Part shown: piece by piece, positions 1 through 11,943 of the stretch | How positions within the stretch are numbered: the first letter of the stretch is position 1 | Layout: each line of letters starts with the position of its first letter | Translations under genes and position numbers: made by a program | Notes under the pieces: generated by a model | What the model saw: only the letters and a program-made list of their open reading frames with translations | Database searches by the model: none | Told to the model about the DNA's origin: nothing | Assembly (NCBI GenBank): GCA_004193205.1 | Contig: RZUM01000008.1 | Coordinates: 1 to 64,000 of the forward strand | Source: Gordonia sediminis | Lineage (GTDB): Bacteria; Actinomycetota; Actinomycetes; Mycobacteriales; Mycobacteriaceae | Direction of reading: 5' to 3' | Length of the DNA stretch: 64,000 nt

Positions 1-515
1 CTCCACCCGGCCGTCGTGACTGGTGGCGGTGACCACACCCACCGCCGGGTCGCGCGCACCCCGACGACCGCTTCGGCGCGTACACATCCCGGTGAGCACC
101 TCGATCATGTCGCGCACCAGATCATCTCCGGTCTCACCATCCCCGGTCGCCACGATCGCGCCGCCCTGCGCCGCCAGCGCCGCGTCCGGATGCTCAACCC
201 CGAGCCGGGCCCGACGGTCACGATGCTGCACAACCACCACCCTCGCAGATGGGTCCGACAAGACCCACCGAATCTTCGTCGCTTCCCATCCATCCAAGAC
301 CCGACCTCACACGACCTCACCGACCAGGCGCCCGTTCGCCGTCGCCCACCGCGTACGCCGGGCTACCTGGCGGTCCAGATCAGCACGCCGATCAGGCCAG
401 GACACCCACGCGTACCCCGTCACCCGGCCATCAGACCGCGCATCGCGCCGCATCCACCCCGATCGTGCCCGACGCCAACCGCCGAGCATGCACCGGCATC
501 CCTACCCCGGACCGG
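1..515 (-). pseudogene. Decayed IS607-family serine recombinase (tnpA remnant)
   Basis: Read leftward on the reverse strand, pieces of an IS607-type transposase/resolvase appear in different frames. A MerR-like winged-helix remnant (GMPVHARRLASGTIGVD) lies near 431-512. The resolvase core start YAWVSWPDRRADLDRQVAR lies near 380-420 and runs into a stop at 307-309. After a frame change the rest of the catalytic domain is open to the window edge, with VVVQHRDRRARLGVEH, GDGETGDDLVRDMIEVL and GRRGARDPAVGVVTAT. In intact members the segment reads Y-A-R-V-S-S with a catalytic serine; here Arg and the second Ser are both Trp, so it is almost certainly inactive. A tnpB partner would lie beyond the left edge and is not visible. 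Family assignment rests on motif recall. Confidence 0.72.
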
Positions 516-977
516 TCAGGGATGTGACGGGGGACCGGGCCGCGGCGGCGGCACGGTCCACCCGGTACTGTGCGCGCCGCGACGATGTGCACCGCCACCC
601 ACGACCGGTGTGCGGCGCGGTGTCGGGGTGTCGGCCGAGGCGAGCTGATCCTCCACGGTGGCGGTGCCCGGCCCGAGCTCGAACGAATCGAGGTCGAGCA
701 TCCGGGCGTGGATGATGTGCCGATTACGCAGAGCCGACCGGACCGCGCGGTGCAGGCCGTCCTCGAGGTAGAGGTCCCCGCGCCACCGCACCACATGGGA
801 GAAGAGGTCGCCGTAGAAGGTGGAGTCCTCGCTGAGCAGTCTGTCGAGGGCCAGCACCGTCGTCACCGTCGTCAGCTCGTCGAGCCGGAACTGGCGGGGC
901 GGGATCGTCGCCCAGCCACGCGCGGACAGGCCGTGCTCGGGGTAGGGTCTGCCCTCTCGCACACCCTTGAAGATCAT
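516..977 (-). CDS. Conserved Rv2375-like protein (VapB-antitoxin-like annotation) with a long C-terminal tail
   Basis: I start the gene at the ATG that begins MIFKGVREGRPYPEHGL, which matches the start of the roughly 105-residue actinobacterial protein found divergent to hrcA (Rv2375 in M. tuberculosis, often labelled a VapB-family antitoxin). The recognisable domain runs to about residue 95 (RHIIHARMLDLDSFELG). About 55 further residues are proline-, arginine- and histidine-rich with no family counterpart and end next to the IS607 remnant. The original 3' end was probably lost or read through after insertion. No toxin partner is adjacent, so function is unknown. It is divergent from hrcA, sharing about 140 bp of promoter region. 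Confidence 0.7.
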   Translation of the reverse strand: MIFKGVREGRPYPEHGLSARGWATIPPRQFRLDELTTVTTVLALDRLLSEDSTFYGDLFSHVVRWRGDLYLEDGLHRAVRSALRNRHIIHARMLDLDSFELGPGTATVEDQLASADTPTPRRTPVVGGGAHRRGAHSTGWTVPPPRPGPPSHP

Positions 978-1117
978 CCGGCACTTCCTGAGCATCGACC
1001 GCCCGGTGGCGCACCGGCGACCTCGGGCGAACCCCGGGTCGAGCGAGATACGCGCAACGGTTCGTAAGATGGACGTCACCTACTGTATTGCAGAGTCCGC
1101 GGATCGGGAGGTGTCAG

Positions 1118-2152
1118 GTGTCCACTACCGACGATCGACGATTCGAGATCCTGCGTGCCATCGTGACCGACTTCGTGGACACCCAGGAGCCGATCGGGTC
1201 CAAGGCGCTGGTGGAACGGCATCAGCTCGGCGTCTCGAGCGCCACCGTGCGCAACGACATGGCGGTGCTGGAGGCGGAGGGATACATCGCCCAACCGCAC
1301 ACCAGTTCCGGGCGGGTGCCGACGGACAAGGGCTACCGCATGTTCGTCGACCGCATCAGCGAGATCAAGCCGCTGTCGGCCGCCGAGCGGCGGGCGATCC
1401 TGTCCGTGCTGGACTCGGGTGTCGACCTCGACGACGTGCTGCGGCGCTCGGTGAAACTGCTGGCCCAGCTGACCCGGCAGGTCGCGGTCATCCAGTATCC
1501 GGTGCTGTCCACGGCCACGGTCCGTCACCTCGAGGTCGTCTCCCTGAGTCCGTCGCGGCTGTTGCTGGTGGTGATCACCGACACCGGGCGCGTCGAGCAG
1601 CGCATGGTGGCGCTCGGTGACGACCTCGCCGAGGAGGATTACGTCCGGCTGCGCGACATGTTCTCCGCGGCACTGCACGGTAAGCGGTTGGAGGCCGCGT
1701 CGGCGGCGGTCGCCGAACTGGCCAACGAGGCGCCCGACGACATCCGCGACGCCGTCATCAATGTCGCGACGGTCCTCGTGGAGACCCTCGTCGAACGTGG
1801 CGACGACCGGCTGGTGCTCGGCGGGACCTCGAACCTCGCACGGTCGGCGGCCGACTTCGCACCGGTGGCCGGCGGGATGGACTCGGTCCTCGACGCGCTC
1901 GAGGAACAGGTCGTGGTGCTCAAACTGCTCGCCACCACGCAGCGGATGGGACGGGTCACCGTGCAGATCGGCGAGGAGACCCGCACCGAGAACCTGCGTG
2001 GCACCTCGGTGGTGTCGACAGGGTACGGTGCTTCGGGCACGGTGTTCGGCAGCGTCGGCGTGGTCGGTCCCACACGCATGGACTATCCGGGAACAATCGC
2101 GTCCGTCGCAGCCGTTGCCAAATACGTTGGTGAGGTCTTGGCCGATCGATGA
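1118..2152 (+). CDS. hrcA: Heat-inducible transcription repressor HrcA
   Basis: HrcA represses chaperone genes by binding CIRCE operators and is kept active by GroEL. The 344-residue protein has the N-terminal winged helix with recognition segment [18 protein letters not shown] and the following [12 protein letters not shown] motif, then the GAF-like and dimerisation regions ending in [14 protein letters not shown]. The GTG start is chosen because GGGAGG lies 6-7 bases upstream and the protein then begins [11 protein letters not shown] as in the family. An in-frame TTG 30 bases earlier is less likely. It is followed by dnaJ2, the usual actinobacterial pairing. I see no clear CIRCE palindrome in the intergenic region upstream. 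Confidence 0.96.
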   Translation: MSTTDDRRFEILRAIVTDFVDTQEPIGSKALVERHQLGVSSATVRNDMAVLEAEGYIAQPHTSSGRVPTDKGYRMFVDRISEIKPLSAAERRAILSVLDSGVDLDDVLRRSVKLLAQLTRQVAVIQYPVLSTATVRHLEVVSLSPSRLLLVVITDTGRVEQRMVALGDDLAEEDYVRLRDMFSAALHGKRLEAASAAVAELANEAPDDIRDAVINVATVLVETLVERGDDRLVLGGTSNLARSAADFAPVAGGMDSVLDALEEQVVVLKLLATTQRMGRVTVQIGEETRTENLRGTSVVSTGYGASGTVFGSVGVVGPTRMDYPGTIASVAAVAKYVGEVLADR

Positions 2153-2246
2153 CCAGCGCGACCGCGTGATGCGGCGACGCGCCGACGGGGCCGGCGACGA
2201 CCAGCGCCGTGCAGAGCAAGTGTGAGACGACAGGACCGAGACGACC

Positions 2247-3407
2247 GTGGCACGTGACTACTACGGAATCCTGGGTGTGGCCAAGGGAGCCACCGACCAG
2301 GAGATCAAACGCGCCTACCGCAAGAAGGCGCGTGAACTGCACCCCGATGTGAATCCGGGGCAGGAAGAGCAGTTCAAGGAGGTGAGCACCGCCTACGAGG
2401 TGCTCTCCGACCCGGAGAAGCGCCGCATCGTCGACGCCGGTGGTGACCCGCTGGCCGGCGCCGGCGCGGGCGGGTTCGGCGGTGGCTTCGCCGGCGGCGG
2501 GCTCGGCGATGTCTTCGAGGCGTTCTTCGGTTCCGGTGGCGGCTTCGGTGGTGGCGGTTTCGGTTCCGGTCGCGGCCCGCGCAGCCGGGTGCAGCCCGGC
2601 GAACCGGCGCTCGTCGCCATCGAGCTCGACCTCGAGGAATGCGCCGCCGGGGTGGCCAAGGAGATCACCGTGGACACCGCGATCCTGTGCGACCTGTGCA
2701 AGGGCGCCGGGACCAACGGCAAGTCGAAGACCATCACCTGCGACACCTGCAAGGGTGCCGGAGAGATCCAGGCCGTGCAGCGCTCCTTCCTCGGTCAGGT
2801 GATGACCGTTCGGGAATGCCCGACCTGCCACGGCGTGGGTGAGGTGATCCCCGATCCGTGCCACAAATGCGGTGGCGACGGGCGGGTCCGTTCGCGCCGG
2901 ACCATGACCGTGAAGATCCCGGCCGGTATCGAGAACGGCATGCGGGTACGGCTGTCCGGCCAGGGCGAGGTCGGCCCCGGCGGTGGCCCGGCCGGCGACC
3001 TCTACGTCGAGGTCAGCGAACATCAGCACGACGTCTTCATCCGCGACAAGGACGACCTGCACTGCACCATCCGGGTGCCGATCGCCGACGCGGCGCTGGG
3101 CACCGAACTCGAGGTCGACACGATCCTCGACGGGACTGCACGCATCACCATCGCGCCGGGAACCCAGCCCGGGCACGTGGTGACGGTCCGGGGCCAGGGC
3201 ATGCCGCATCTGAACACCGGGGTGCGGGGCACCCTGCATGCCCATCTCGACGTGGTGGTGCCGACCAAACTCGATTCCGCACAGACCGAGGCACTCAAGG
3301 CGTTCCGCGCCGCCTCCGACACCCACGCCGAGGTCGTGTCCTCGGCGGGTGGCGCGGCGTCCGGCGGCCTGTTCTCGCGGCTGCGCAACGCGTTCGCGGG
3401 ACGCTGA
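2247..3407 (+). CDS. dnaJ2: Chaperone protein DnaJ (DnaJ2 type)
   Basis: This is an Hsp40 co-chaperone that stimulates DnaK ATPase activity and binds unfolded protein. The 386 residues hold a J domain (residues 1-65, with HPD in ELHPDVN), a Gly/Phe-rich linker (about 70-125), four CxxCxGxG zinc repeats ([32 protein letters not shown]; about 147-205) and the C-terminal substrate-binding domains. Start is a GTG giving [10 protein letters not shown], standard for the family. Placement directly after hrcA identifies it as the DnaJ2 paralogue rather than the one in the dnaK operon. Confidence 0.96.
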   Translation: MARDYYGILGVAKGATDQEIKRAYRKKARELHPDVNPGQEEQFKEVSTAYEVLSDPEKRRIVDAGGDPLAGAGAGGFGGGFAGGGLGDVFEAFFGSGGGFGGGGFGSGRGPRSRVQPGEPALVAIELDLEECAAGVAKEITVDTAILCDLCKGAGTNGKSKTITCDTCKGAGEIQAVQRSFLGQVMTVRECPTCHGVGEVIPDPCHKCGGDGRVRSRRTMTVKIPAGIENGMRVRLSGQGEVGPGGGPAGDLYVEVSEHQHDVFIRDKDDLHCTIRVPIADAALGTELEVDTILDGTARITIAPGTQPGHVVTVRGQGMPHLNTGVRGTLHAHLDVVVPTKLDSAQTEALKAFRAASDTHAEVVSSAGGAASGGLFSRLRNAFAGR

Positions 3408-3438
3408 TGTCGGTGCCGGTGCTGTCGGGGGCGCCTGC

Positions 3439-4191
3439 GTGAGCCCACCCCTGTTCTGGGTCGACGAGGTACCGCGGGCCGGCGCCGAGGTCACGCTCAC
3501 CGGCTCCGAGGGGCGGCATGCCGTCACCGTCACCCGTCTCGCCATCGGCGAGACGTTGACCGTCGGGGACGGACGCGGCTCGACCGCCCACTGCGAGGTC
3601 ACCGCCATCACCGGCAAGGACACCCTGATCGCGCGGGCGCACACCTTCGCGTTCACCGACCCACCGCGGCCGCGGGTCACCGTCGTACAGGCGCTGCCCA
3701 AGTCGGAGCGCTCCGAACTCGCCGTTGACCTGGCCACCGAGGCCGGCGCCGACCGGATCGTGCCGTGGCAGGCCGCCCGGTGTGTGGCGCGCTGGGCGGG
3801 GAAGGCCGACAAGGGGGTCGCGAAGTGGTATGCGGCCGCGTCGGCCGCCGCGAAGCAGAGCCGGCGCGCCTGGATCCCGGAGATCACGCCGCTGGCGACC
3901 ACCACCGAGGTGCGGGCACGCTGCAGCGACGTCATCGCCGCGGGCGGTGTCGTCGCGGTGCTGCACGAGGAGGGTGCGACACCGATCCGGGAGCTGCCGT
4001 TCGCCGACGCGCCCGAGGTCGTCCTGGTGATCGGACCGGAAGGCGGCCTCGACGACACCGAGATCGCCGACCTGACCGCGCTCGGCGCCACCTCGGTCAT
4101 CCTGGGGCCGGAGGTGTTGCGGACCTCGACCGCCGCCGCGGTCGCGCTCGGCGCTCTGGGGGCGCTCACCGACAGGTGGGCGATCCGGTGA
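3439..4191 (+). CDS. rsmE: 16S rRNA (uracil(1498)-N3)-methyltransferase RsmE
   Basis: This SPOUT-fold enzyme methylates U1498 of 16S rRNA using SAM. The 250-residue protein begins SPPLFWVDEVP from a GTG and carries the N-terminal PUA-like segment (GSEGRHAVTVTRLAIGE) and the C-terminal knot motifs VLVIGPEGGLDDTEIADL and ILGPEVLRTSTAA. It lies about 30 bp after dnaJ2, as in mycobacteria, suggesting cotranscription. An upstream ATG at 3407 is in another frame and ends after 11 codons, so it is not the start. Confidence 0.95.
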   Translation: MSPPLFWVDEVPRAGAEVTLTGSEGRHAVTVTRLAIGETLTVGDGRGSTAHCEVTAITGKDTLIARAHTFAFTDPPRPRVTVVQALPKSERSELAVDLATEAGADRIVPWQAARCVARWAGKADKGVAKWYAAASAAAKQSRRAWIPEITPLATTTEVRARCSDVIAAGGVVAVLHEEGATPIRELPFADAPEVVLVIGPEGGLDDTEIADLTALGATSVILGPEVLRTSTAAAVALGALGALTDRWAIR

Positions 4192-4201
4192 GGACACCGA
4201 C

Positions 4202-4978
4202 GTGGTGAAGAAATCCGCCGTGCATCGCACCAAGGTCGAATATGGCAGCGCGCCATCGCAATTCGGCCATGTCTATCACTGCGTCGAGGCGGCGCCGGCC
4301 GAGATCCGGCCGATCGTGCTGATCCACGGCGGCTACTGGTCCACGGAGTTCGCCCTGACGATCCAAACCGCCATCGCCCGGCAATTCGCCGAGCGCGGTG
4401 CACTGGTGTGGAACATCGAATACCGCCGCGTCGGCGAGGAGGGCGGCGGCTGGCCGTCGACGGGGCGCGATGTGCTGACCGCGCTGCGGGCCCTCGACGG
4501 CCCGGTCCGCGATGCGGTGCCCGCCGCCATCGCCGACCGGATCAACTGGGGATCGGTCGCCGTCGTCGGTCATTCGGCCGGGGGACAGCTGGCCGTGTGG
4601 TCGGTGGCGCAGGTGCGGGCCCGCACCGCGTCGTGTGCCGTCACCACGGTGATCGCTCAGTCCGCGGCGCTCGACATCGAGGCGGGCGCGGACCGACCGT
4701 CGATCCGTCGACTGCTCGGCCGTCCGATCGACGAGATCCCGCACCGTTACCGCGAGGCGTCGCCGATCCGTCAGGAACCGTTCGACGCGCACGTCGTCGC
4801 GCTGCACGCCGCCGACGACGCCGCCATCCCCGTCGAGTCGAGCCGACGCTACGTGCAGACGGTCAGCGAATACGGCCAGTCCGCCGAACTCGTGGTGGTA
4901 CCCGGGGAGGGTCACGACGCGTTCGTCGACCCGCGCAGTGCGTGCTCACGCCAGACCGTCCGTCTGCTCGGCATCTGA
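4202..4978 (+). CDS. Alpha/beta hydrolase (kynurenine-formamidase/BD-FAE-like)
   Basis: A cytoplasmic alpha/beta-hydrolase of 258 residues. The oxyanion-hole motif HGGYW is near residue 40, the nucleophile elbow GHSAGG near 122-127, and a late GEGHDAF supplies the probable catalytic His; an Asp in HAADDAAIP is a candidate acid. HGGYW plus GHSAGG is typical of small esterases and formamidase-like enzymes, but the substrate cannot be told. It starts with GTG ten bases after the rsmE stop, so probably lies in the same transcription unit. Confidence 0.85.
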   Translation: MVKKSAVHRTKVEYGSAPSQFGHVYHCVEAAPAEIRPIVLIHGGYWSTEFALTIQTAIARQFAERGALVWNIEYRRVGEEGGGWPSTGRDVLTALRALDGPVRDAVPAAIADRINWGSVAVVGHSAGGQLAVWSVAQVRARTASCAVTTVIAQSAALDIEAGADRPSIRRLLGRPIDEIPHRYREASPIRQEPFDAHVVALHAADDAAIPVESSRRYVQTVSEYGQSAELVVVPGEGHDAFVDPRSACSRQTVRLLGI

Positions 4979-5094
4979 GCGCTGACCGTGCTCCGCGACG
5001 AATCACTCCCGCTGATCACGGGTTCGAGCGCGATAGACTTGCAGAACACGGCGCCACCGGCACCGACGACGACCCGCGAGGAGTGATTTCATAC

Positions 5095-6971
<1,877 letters not shown>

Positions 6972-6975
<4 letters not shown>

Positions 6976-7538
6976 GTATCGAACTGGCCAACGAATCCGG
7001 CGTCGAGGTCCCCGCCGAACTCATCATCGACGCCGCCCGGTTCGCGGTGGTGGCGATGGATGTCCATCCGGCCGCGGAACTCTCGGTGCTCTGCATCGAT
7101 GAGGACGCGATGGCCGACATGCACATGCAGTGGATGGACCTGCCCGGACCGACCGACGTCATGAGCTTCCCGATGGACGAACTGGTCCCGGGTGGCCGAC
7201 CCGATGCGGCCGAGCCGGGTCCCGCGATCCTCGGCGACATCGTCTTGTGTCCGGAGTTCGCCGCCAAGCAGGCGAAGGAGGCGCGCCGCTCGTTCGAACA
7301 CGAACTCGCGATGCTCACCATCCACGGCGTGCTGCACCTGCTGGGCTACGACCATGCCGAGCCCGACGAGGAGAAGGAGATGTTCGGGCTGCAGAACCAG
7401 ATCCTCGAGGACTTCTACGCACAGCGTCATCGTCGGGCCCAGGACAAGCGTCAGTCCGATCGGGACACCCGCCTGTTGACGAATATCGGATTCACCGAGT
7501 CCTCCTCGCCGGAGAACGCCGCGACCGAGGACGATTGA
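6972..7538 (+). CDS. ybeY: Endoribonuclease YbeY (rRNA maturation factor)
   Basis: YbeY is a zinc-dependent single-strand endoribonuclease involved in 16S rRNA 3'-end maturation and 70S quality control. The 188-residue protein contains the metal motif [11 protein letters not shown] (three His) preceded by [10 protein letters not shown], plus the DVMSFPMDE and [10 protein letters not shown] blocks. Its ATG overlaps the phoH stop and the next gene starts 2 bases after its stop, indicating translational coupling. Confidence 0.96.
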
Positions 7539-7540
7539 CC

Positions 7541-9004
7541 GTGCCCGACGACGTGTGGTTCGTCGTTGCCGCGACGGTACTCATTGTGTTCGGCGGACTC
7601 TTCGCCGCGGTCGACGCGGCCCTGACCACGGTGTCGATGGCCCGGGTCGAGGACATGGTCAAGGAGCAGCGCCCCGGTGCGGTGCGGCTCGCCCGGGTGC
7701 TCGACGCCCGGGGCACCTACGTCGGTCTCGCGGTGCTGATGCGGGTGGTGTGTGAGACGGCGTCCGTGGCGCTCGCGGCGCTTGTGGCCACCGACCTGTT
7801 CGGGGTGGGCTGGGGTCTGCTCGCGACGATCTTCGGCATGGCCGTGGTGTCCTACATCGCGATCGGGGTGGGACCGCGCACGCTGGGCCGGCAACACGCC
7901 TATACCATCGGGCTGGCCTCGGCGATCTTCCTACAGGGCATCGGGATCCTCCTCAAACCGCTGACCCGGTTGCTCATCCTTCTCGGTAACGCCGTCACAC
8001 CCGGCAAGGGATTCCGCAACGGTCCGTTCGCCACCGAGGTCGAACTGCGCGAGGTCGTGGACCTGGCGGAGGCGAGCGGTGTGGTGGCCGCCGATGAACG
8101 CCGGATGATCCAGTCGGTCTTCGATCTCGGCGACACCAACGCCCGCGAGGTGATGGTCCCGCGGCCGGAGATGATCTGGATCGAGGCGGACAAGACCGCG
8201 GCGCAGGCGATGAATCTCGCGGTGCGGTCCGGGCATTCGCGCATCCCGGTGATCGGGGAGAACCCCGACGACATCGTCGGCGTGGTCTACCTCAAGGATC
8301 TCGTCGCGGGCGGCGGCTCGATGTCGGCGCCGGCGAGCGACTTCATGCGCGACGCCGAGTTCATCCCGGACTCCAAGCCGCTGGACCGGGTGCTGGCCGA
8401 CATGCAGCGCACCCGCAACCACATGGCTCTGCTCGTCGACGAATACGGCGGCATCGCCGGTCTGGTCACGATCGAGGACGTCCTAGAGGAGATCGTCGGC
8501 GAGATCAGCGACGAGTACGACGTCGACGAGGTGGCCCCGGTCGAGGACCTCGGCGACGGCCACTACCGGGTGTCGGCGCGGCTGTCGGTCGAGGATCTCG
8601 GGGAACTCTTCGGACTCGACATCGACGACGACGAGGTGGACACCGTCGGCGGGCTGCTGGGTCTCGAACTCGGCCGTGTCCCATTGCCCGGGGCCCGGGT
8701 GGACTCGCACGGCCTGCGGCTCGTCGCCGAGGGCGGGCCGAACCGGCGGGGGCGCCAGCGCATCATCACTGTGCTCGTCGACCGGCTCGACGCGCCCGAG
8801 GACGAGGCCGACGGCGATGACCCGCACCGCGACGACGCACACGGCGACGACGAGCGTGGCGATCGCGGACGTCGCGACGGCGGACACCGCAAGGAAGCCC
8901 ATCGAAAGAACGGACACCGCAAGGACCGTCACTCTGACCGGACCGGCGATACGGAATACTCCATGTCGACCCAGCCATCGACCCGGAGCGAGGACCGCAC
9001 GTGA
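7541..9004 (+). CDS. CNNM/CorC-type (hemolysin C family) membrane protein with CBS domains
   Basis: 487 residues. An N-terminal DUF21/CNNM membrane domain (first hydrophobic segment [17 protein letters not shown], several more up to about 150) is followed by a CBS pair (about 200-330, e.g. [16 protein letters not shown] and [24 protein letters not shown]) and a CorC/HlyC transporter-associated domain (about 345-425). Family members are linked to magnesium or divalent-cation transport; substrate here is inferred only. The last 60 or so residues form a low-complexity Asp/His/Arg/Lys tail ([18 protein letters not shown]) that could bind metal or nucleic acid. Start is the GTG 2 bases after ybeY; the stop overlaps the next start. 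Confidence 0.92.
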   Translation: MPDDVWFVVAATVLIVFGGLFAAVDAALTTVSMARVEDMVKEQRPGAVRLARVLDARGTYVGLAVLMRVVCETASVALAALVATDLFGVGWGLLATIFGMAVVSYIAIGVGPRTLGRQHAYTIGLASAIFLQGIGILLKPLTRLLILLGNAVTPGKGFRNGPFATEVELREVVDLAEASGVVAADERRMIQSVFDLGDTNAREVMVPRPEMIWIEADKTAAQAMNLAVRSGHSRIPVIGENPDDIVGVVYLKDLVAGGGSMSAPASDFMRDAEFIPDSKPLDRVLADMQRTRNHMALLVDEYGGIAGLVTIEDVLEEIVGEISDEYDVDEVAPVEDLGDGHYRVSARLSVEDLGELFGLDIDDDEVDTVGGLLGLELGRVPLPGARVDSHGLRLVAEGGPNRRGRQRIITVLVDRLDAPEDEADGDDPHRDDAHGDDERGDRGRRDGGHRKEAHRKNGHRKDRHSDRTGDTEYSMSTQPSTRSEDRT

Positions 9005-9360
9005 CCACACCCCCCGACGGGCCCCCGGAACTGTCCGACGAGGACACCAAGCTCGTCGTGCTGGCCAGAGGTGCGCTCGCCCGTGCCGAGACCTCCACGG
9101 CCGCCGCCGTGCGTGACGGCGACGGACGGACCTATGCCGGAGCCCCGGTGGCGGCGCAGACGTTGTCGCTGACCGGCCTGCAGGTCGCGGTCGCCACCGC
9201 GTTGTCGAGCGGCGCCCGGTCGTTCGAGGCGGCCGTCCTGGTCAACGGGTCCCTCGACGATCCCGGTCTGGCCACCCTCGCCGAGTTCGGTGCCGGCGCC
9301 TACGCCGTGCTCACCGACGGCTCCGGACGCCCCGTCGGACGTCAGGACGTCGAGCGATGA
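9001..9360 (+). CDS. Cytidine-deaminase-fold protein lacking zinc ligands
   Basis: 119-residue protein at the position of Rv2365c, between the CNNM gene and era. Segments such as [39 protein letters not shown] and [16 protein letters not shown] follow the layout of a small cytidine deaminase. The zinc-binding His/Cys-Ala-Glu and Pro-Cys-x-x-Cys motifs are absent: there is no Cys at all. It is therefore probably not a deaminase and may be structural or ligand-binding. Starts at GTG overlapping the previous stop and overlaps era by ATGA, so it is translationally coupled to era. Confidence 0.85.
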   Translation: MTTPPDGPPELSDEDTKLVVLARGALARAETSTAAAVRDGDGRTYAGAPVAAQTLSLTGLQVAVATALSSGARSFEAAVLVNGSLDDPGLATLAEFGAGAYAVLTDGSGRPVGRQDVER

Positions 9361-10271
9361 CCGAGTTTCGTTCGGGATTCATCTGTTTCGTGGGCCGGCC
9401 CAACACCGGCAAGTCGACGCTGACCAACGCGCTGGTGGGGGAGAAGATCGCGATCACCTCCAACCGGCCGCAGACCACCCGGCACACCATCCGCGGGATC
9501 GTCAACCGCGACGATGCGCAGTTGATCCTCGTCGACACGCCGGGACTGCACCGTCCGCGGACCCTGCTGGGTCAGCGGCTCAACGACCTGGTCCGCGACA
9601 CCTACGCCGAGGTCGACCTCGTCGGAGTGTGCGTGCCCGCCGACGAGGCGATCGGGCCGGGTGACCGCTGGATCGTGTCGCAGGTGCGTCAGATGGCCCC
9701 CAACACGACCGTGGTCGGCATCGTCACCAAGATCGACCGGGTCACCTCCGACAAGGTCGCCGCGCAACTCGTCGCGCTCGCCGAACTGCTCGGGCCGACC
9801 TCGGAGGTGGTCCCGGTGTCGGCGAAGTCGGGCAAACAGCTCGACGTCCTGACCGACGTGCTGGTCGGTCTGATGGAACCCGGGCCGGCGTTCTACCCGG
9901 AGGGCGAACTCACCGACGAACCCGAAGAAGTGCTGATGGCGGAGTTCATCCGCGAAGCGGCGCTCGAAGGTGTCCGGGACGAGCTGCCGCACTCGCTGGC
10001 CGTCGTCATCGAGGAGATCATCCCGCGCGACGAGAACGCGGACGGCGACGGACCGTCGATGGTCGACGTGCACGCCATCCTCTACGTGGAGCGCGACAGC
10101 CAGAAGGGCATCGTGATCGGCCACCGCGGGTCCCGGCTCAAGGAGGTCGGGACCGTCGCCCGCGGCCAGATCGAGAAGCTGCTCGGCACCAAGGTCTACC
10201 TCGACCTGCACGTCAAGGTGGCCAAGGACTGGCAGCGGGACCCGAAGCAGTTGGGGCGGATGGGTTTCTGA
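9357..10271 (+). CDS. era: GTPase Era
   Basis: Era is an essential GTPase that binds the 3' end of 16S rRNA during 30S assembly. The 304-residue protein has G1 GRPNTGKST (11-19), the switch region RPQTTRHTIRG, G3 DTPG and G4 TKID, then the C-terminal KH domain with the GHRGSRLKEVG loop. Its link to ybeY and phoH supports a ribosome-maturation cluster. The start overlaps the preceding stop by ATGA. Confidence 0.97.
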   Translation: MTEFRSGFICFVGRPNTGKSTLTNALVGEKIAITSNRPQTTRHTIRGIVNRDDAQLILVDTPGLHRPRTLLGQRLNDLVRDTYAEVDLVGVCVPADEAIGPGDRWIVSQVRQMAPNTTVVGIVTKIDRVTSDKVAAQLVALAELLGPTSEVVPVSAKSGKQLDVLTDVLVGLMEPGPAFYPEGELTDEPEEVLMAEFIREAALEGVRDELPHSLAVVIEEIIPRDENADGDGPSMVDVHAILYVERDSQKGIVIGHRGSRLKEVGTVARGQIEKLLGTKVYLDLHVKVAKDWQRDPKQLGRMGF

Positions 10272-10343
10272 CACCAGCTTGGGTCACTCGGGTCACTGGG
10301 CTGCATGTCGTAGTCGGGTGCTGTCGGTACCGGGTGGAAGAAT

Positions 10344-11108
10344 GTGACGGTGAGGTTCTACCGGGATGAGGCCGTGGTGCTTCGCCAGCACAAGCTGGGC
10401 GAGGCCGATCGCATCATCACGCTCCTCACCGAAGAGCACGGTCTGGTGCGGGCGGTCGCCAAGGGTGTCCGCCGGACCCGGTCGAAATTCGGTGCCCGGC
10501 TCGAACCCTTCGCCCACATCGACGTTCACCTCTATCCCGGCCGCAATCTCGACGTGGTGACCCAGGTGCACACCCTGCACGCGTTCGCCGACGCCATCGT
10601 CGCCGATTACGGCCGTTACACCACCGCGTGTGCGGTGCTCGAGACGGCCGAACGGCTCGCCGGTGAGGAACGTGCGCCCGCGGCGCAGCTGCATCGGCTC
10701 ACGGTCGGGGCGTTGTCGGCGCTGGCCGCGCAGCGCCGACCGAACGAACTCATCCTCGACGCCTATCTGCTGCGCGCGATGCACTGCGCGGGATGGATGC
10801 CGACGCTGGACGAGTGCGCCCGATGCGGTGGTTCCGGACCGCACCGGGCGTTCCACGTCGCGGCGGGCGGGGCGGTCTGCACCCACTGCCGCCCACCCGG
10901 CTCGGCCACGCCGTCGCCCGGGGTCCTCGATCTGATGGACGCGCTGTTCCGGGGTCAGTGGGAACACACCGTCGGCATCAGTGCGTCGCTGCAGCGTCAG
11001 GCCAGCGGATTGACCGCGGCGCATCTGCAGTGGCATCTCGAGCGCCAGTTGCGAACCCTGCCGCTCATCGAACGTGAGGCACCTCATAGGCTGGTGGACA
11101 CGGCGTGA
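10344..11108 (+). CDS. recO: DNA repair protein RecO
   Basis: RecO acts with RecR/RecF to load RecA onto SSB-coated DNA. The 254-residue protein has an N-terminal OB fold ([20 protein letters not shown] to about residue 80), a helical middle and a four-cysteine zinc site (CARCGG and CTHCRP, about 155-185). Two GTG starts six bases apart are possible; the first is used. About 70 bp separate it from era, so it may have its own promoter. uppS follows after 13 bases. Confidence 0.94.
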   Translation: MTVRFYRDEAVVLRQHKLGEADRIITLLTEEHGLVRAVAKGVRRTRSKFGARLEPFAHIDVHLYPGRNLDVVTQVHTLHAFADAIVADYGRYTTACAVLETAERLAGEERAPAAQLHRLTVGALSALAAQRRPNELILDAYLLRAMHCAGWMPTLDECARCGGSGPHRAFHVAAGGAVCTHCRPPGSATPSPGVLDLMDALFRGQWEHTVGISASLQRQASGLTAAHLQWHLERQLRTLPLIEREAPHRLVDTA

Positions 11109-11121
11109 AAGGAGACGGCTG

Positions 11122-11943
11122 ATGGCGTTACGACCCGGTTCCCGTTCCGGGAAGCGACCGGCGTCGCCGGCACCGACCGTCGTCCGCCCGCCCGACCCGC
11201 ACCCCAGCGGGGCCCGCCCGCCGAAACTGCAGCCCGAATTGATCCCCAGACACGTCGCCCTGGTGATGGACGGCAACGGACGGTGGGCGCAAGAGCGCGG
11301 CCTGCCCCGGACCGAGGGCCACAAACGCGGCGAGGCGGTCCTCATGGACACCGTCTGCGGCTGCATCGAACTCGGCGTGACCTGGCTGTCGGCCTACGCG
11401 TTCTCCACCGAGAACTGGTCGCGCAGCCCCGACGAGGTCAAGTTCCTGATGGGTTTCAACCGCGACGTGATCCGGCGCCGGCGCGACGAGATGAACGAGA
11501 TGGGGGTCCGGGTGCGGTGGGCCGGCCGGCGGCCCCGGTTGTGGCGCAGCGTGATCCGTGAGCTCGAAGTGGCCGAGGAACTGACCAGGAACAACACCGT
11601 CATGACGCTGACGATGTGCGTCAACTACGGTGGCCGCGCCGAGATCGCCGACGCGGCAAAGGAAATCGCACGACGAGCGGCCGCGGGAGAGATCGACCCC
11701 GAGCGGATCACCGAGGCGTCCTTCGCCCGCTACCTCGACGAACCCGACATGCCCGACGTGGATCTATTCCTGCGTCCCTCCGGCGAGCAGCGGATCTCGA
11801 ACTTCCTGCTGTGGCAGTCCGCCTACGCCGAGATGGTCTATCAGGAGAAGCTCTTTCCCGACTTCGACCGGCGTGACCTGTGGGCCGCCTGCGTCGAATA
11901 TGCGTCGCGGGATCGCCGGTTCGGCGGAGTGCAGCCCGCATGA
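11122..11943 (+). CDS. uppS: Isoprenyl transferase (decaprenyl diphosphate synthase type)
   Basis: cis-Prenyltransferase that makes the long polyprenyl diphosphate carrier for cell-wall synthesis. 273 residues. Motifs: VMDGNGRWA (pyrophosphate-binding Asp), [19 protein letters not shown], and the C-terminal [21 protein letters not shown]. The ATG is preceded by GAAAGGAGACGGCTG, a strong ribosome-binding site. A Pro/Arg-rich N-terminal extension of about 45 residues precedes the catalytic domain, as in related actinobacteria. It overlaps the next gene's start by ATGA. Confidence 0.95.
   Translation: MALRPGSRSGKRPASPAPTVVRPPDPHPSGARPPKLQPELIPRHVALVMDGNGRWAQERGLPRTEGHKRGEAVLMDTVCGCIELGVTWLSAYAFSTENWSRSPDEVKFLMGFNRDVIRRRRDEMNEMGVRVRWAGRRPRLWRSVIRELEVAEELTRNNTVMTLTMCVNYGGRAEIADAAKEIARRAAAGEIDPERITEASFARYLDEPDMPDVDLFLRPSGEQRISNFLLWQSAYAEMVYQEKLFPDFDRRDLWAACVEYASRDRRFGGVQPA

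Noticed and set aside
978-1117. CIRCE operator upstream of hrcA
   Set aside because: No GAGTGCTAA-type inverted repeat is visible in the divergent intergenic region.
1956-4403. 815-codon open frame antisense to dnaJ2 and rsmE
   Set aside because: It is the antiparallel frame of two clearly real genes; high-GC codon usage produces long antisense frames and no domain is recognisable.
4408-5094. N-terminal extension of phoH into the hydrolase gene
   Set aside because: This part is a wrong-frame reading of the alpha/beta hydrolase; PhoH homology begins after the GTG at 5095, which has its own ribosome-binding site.
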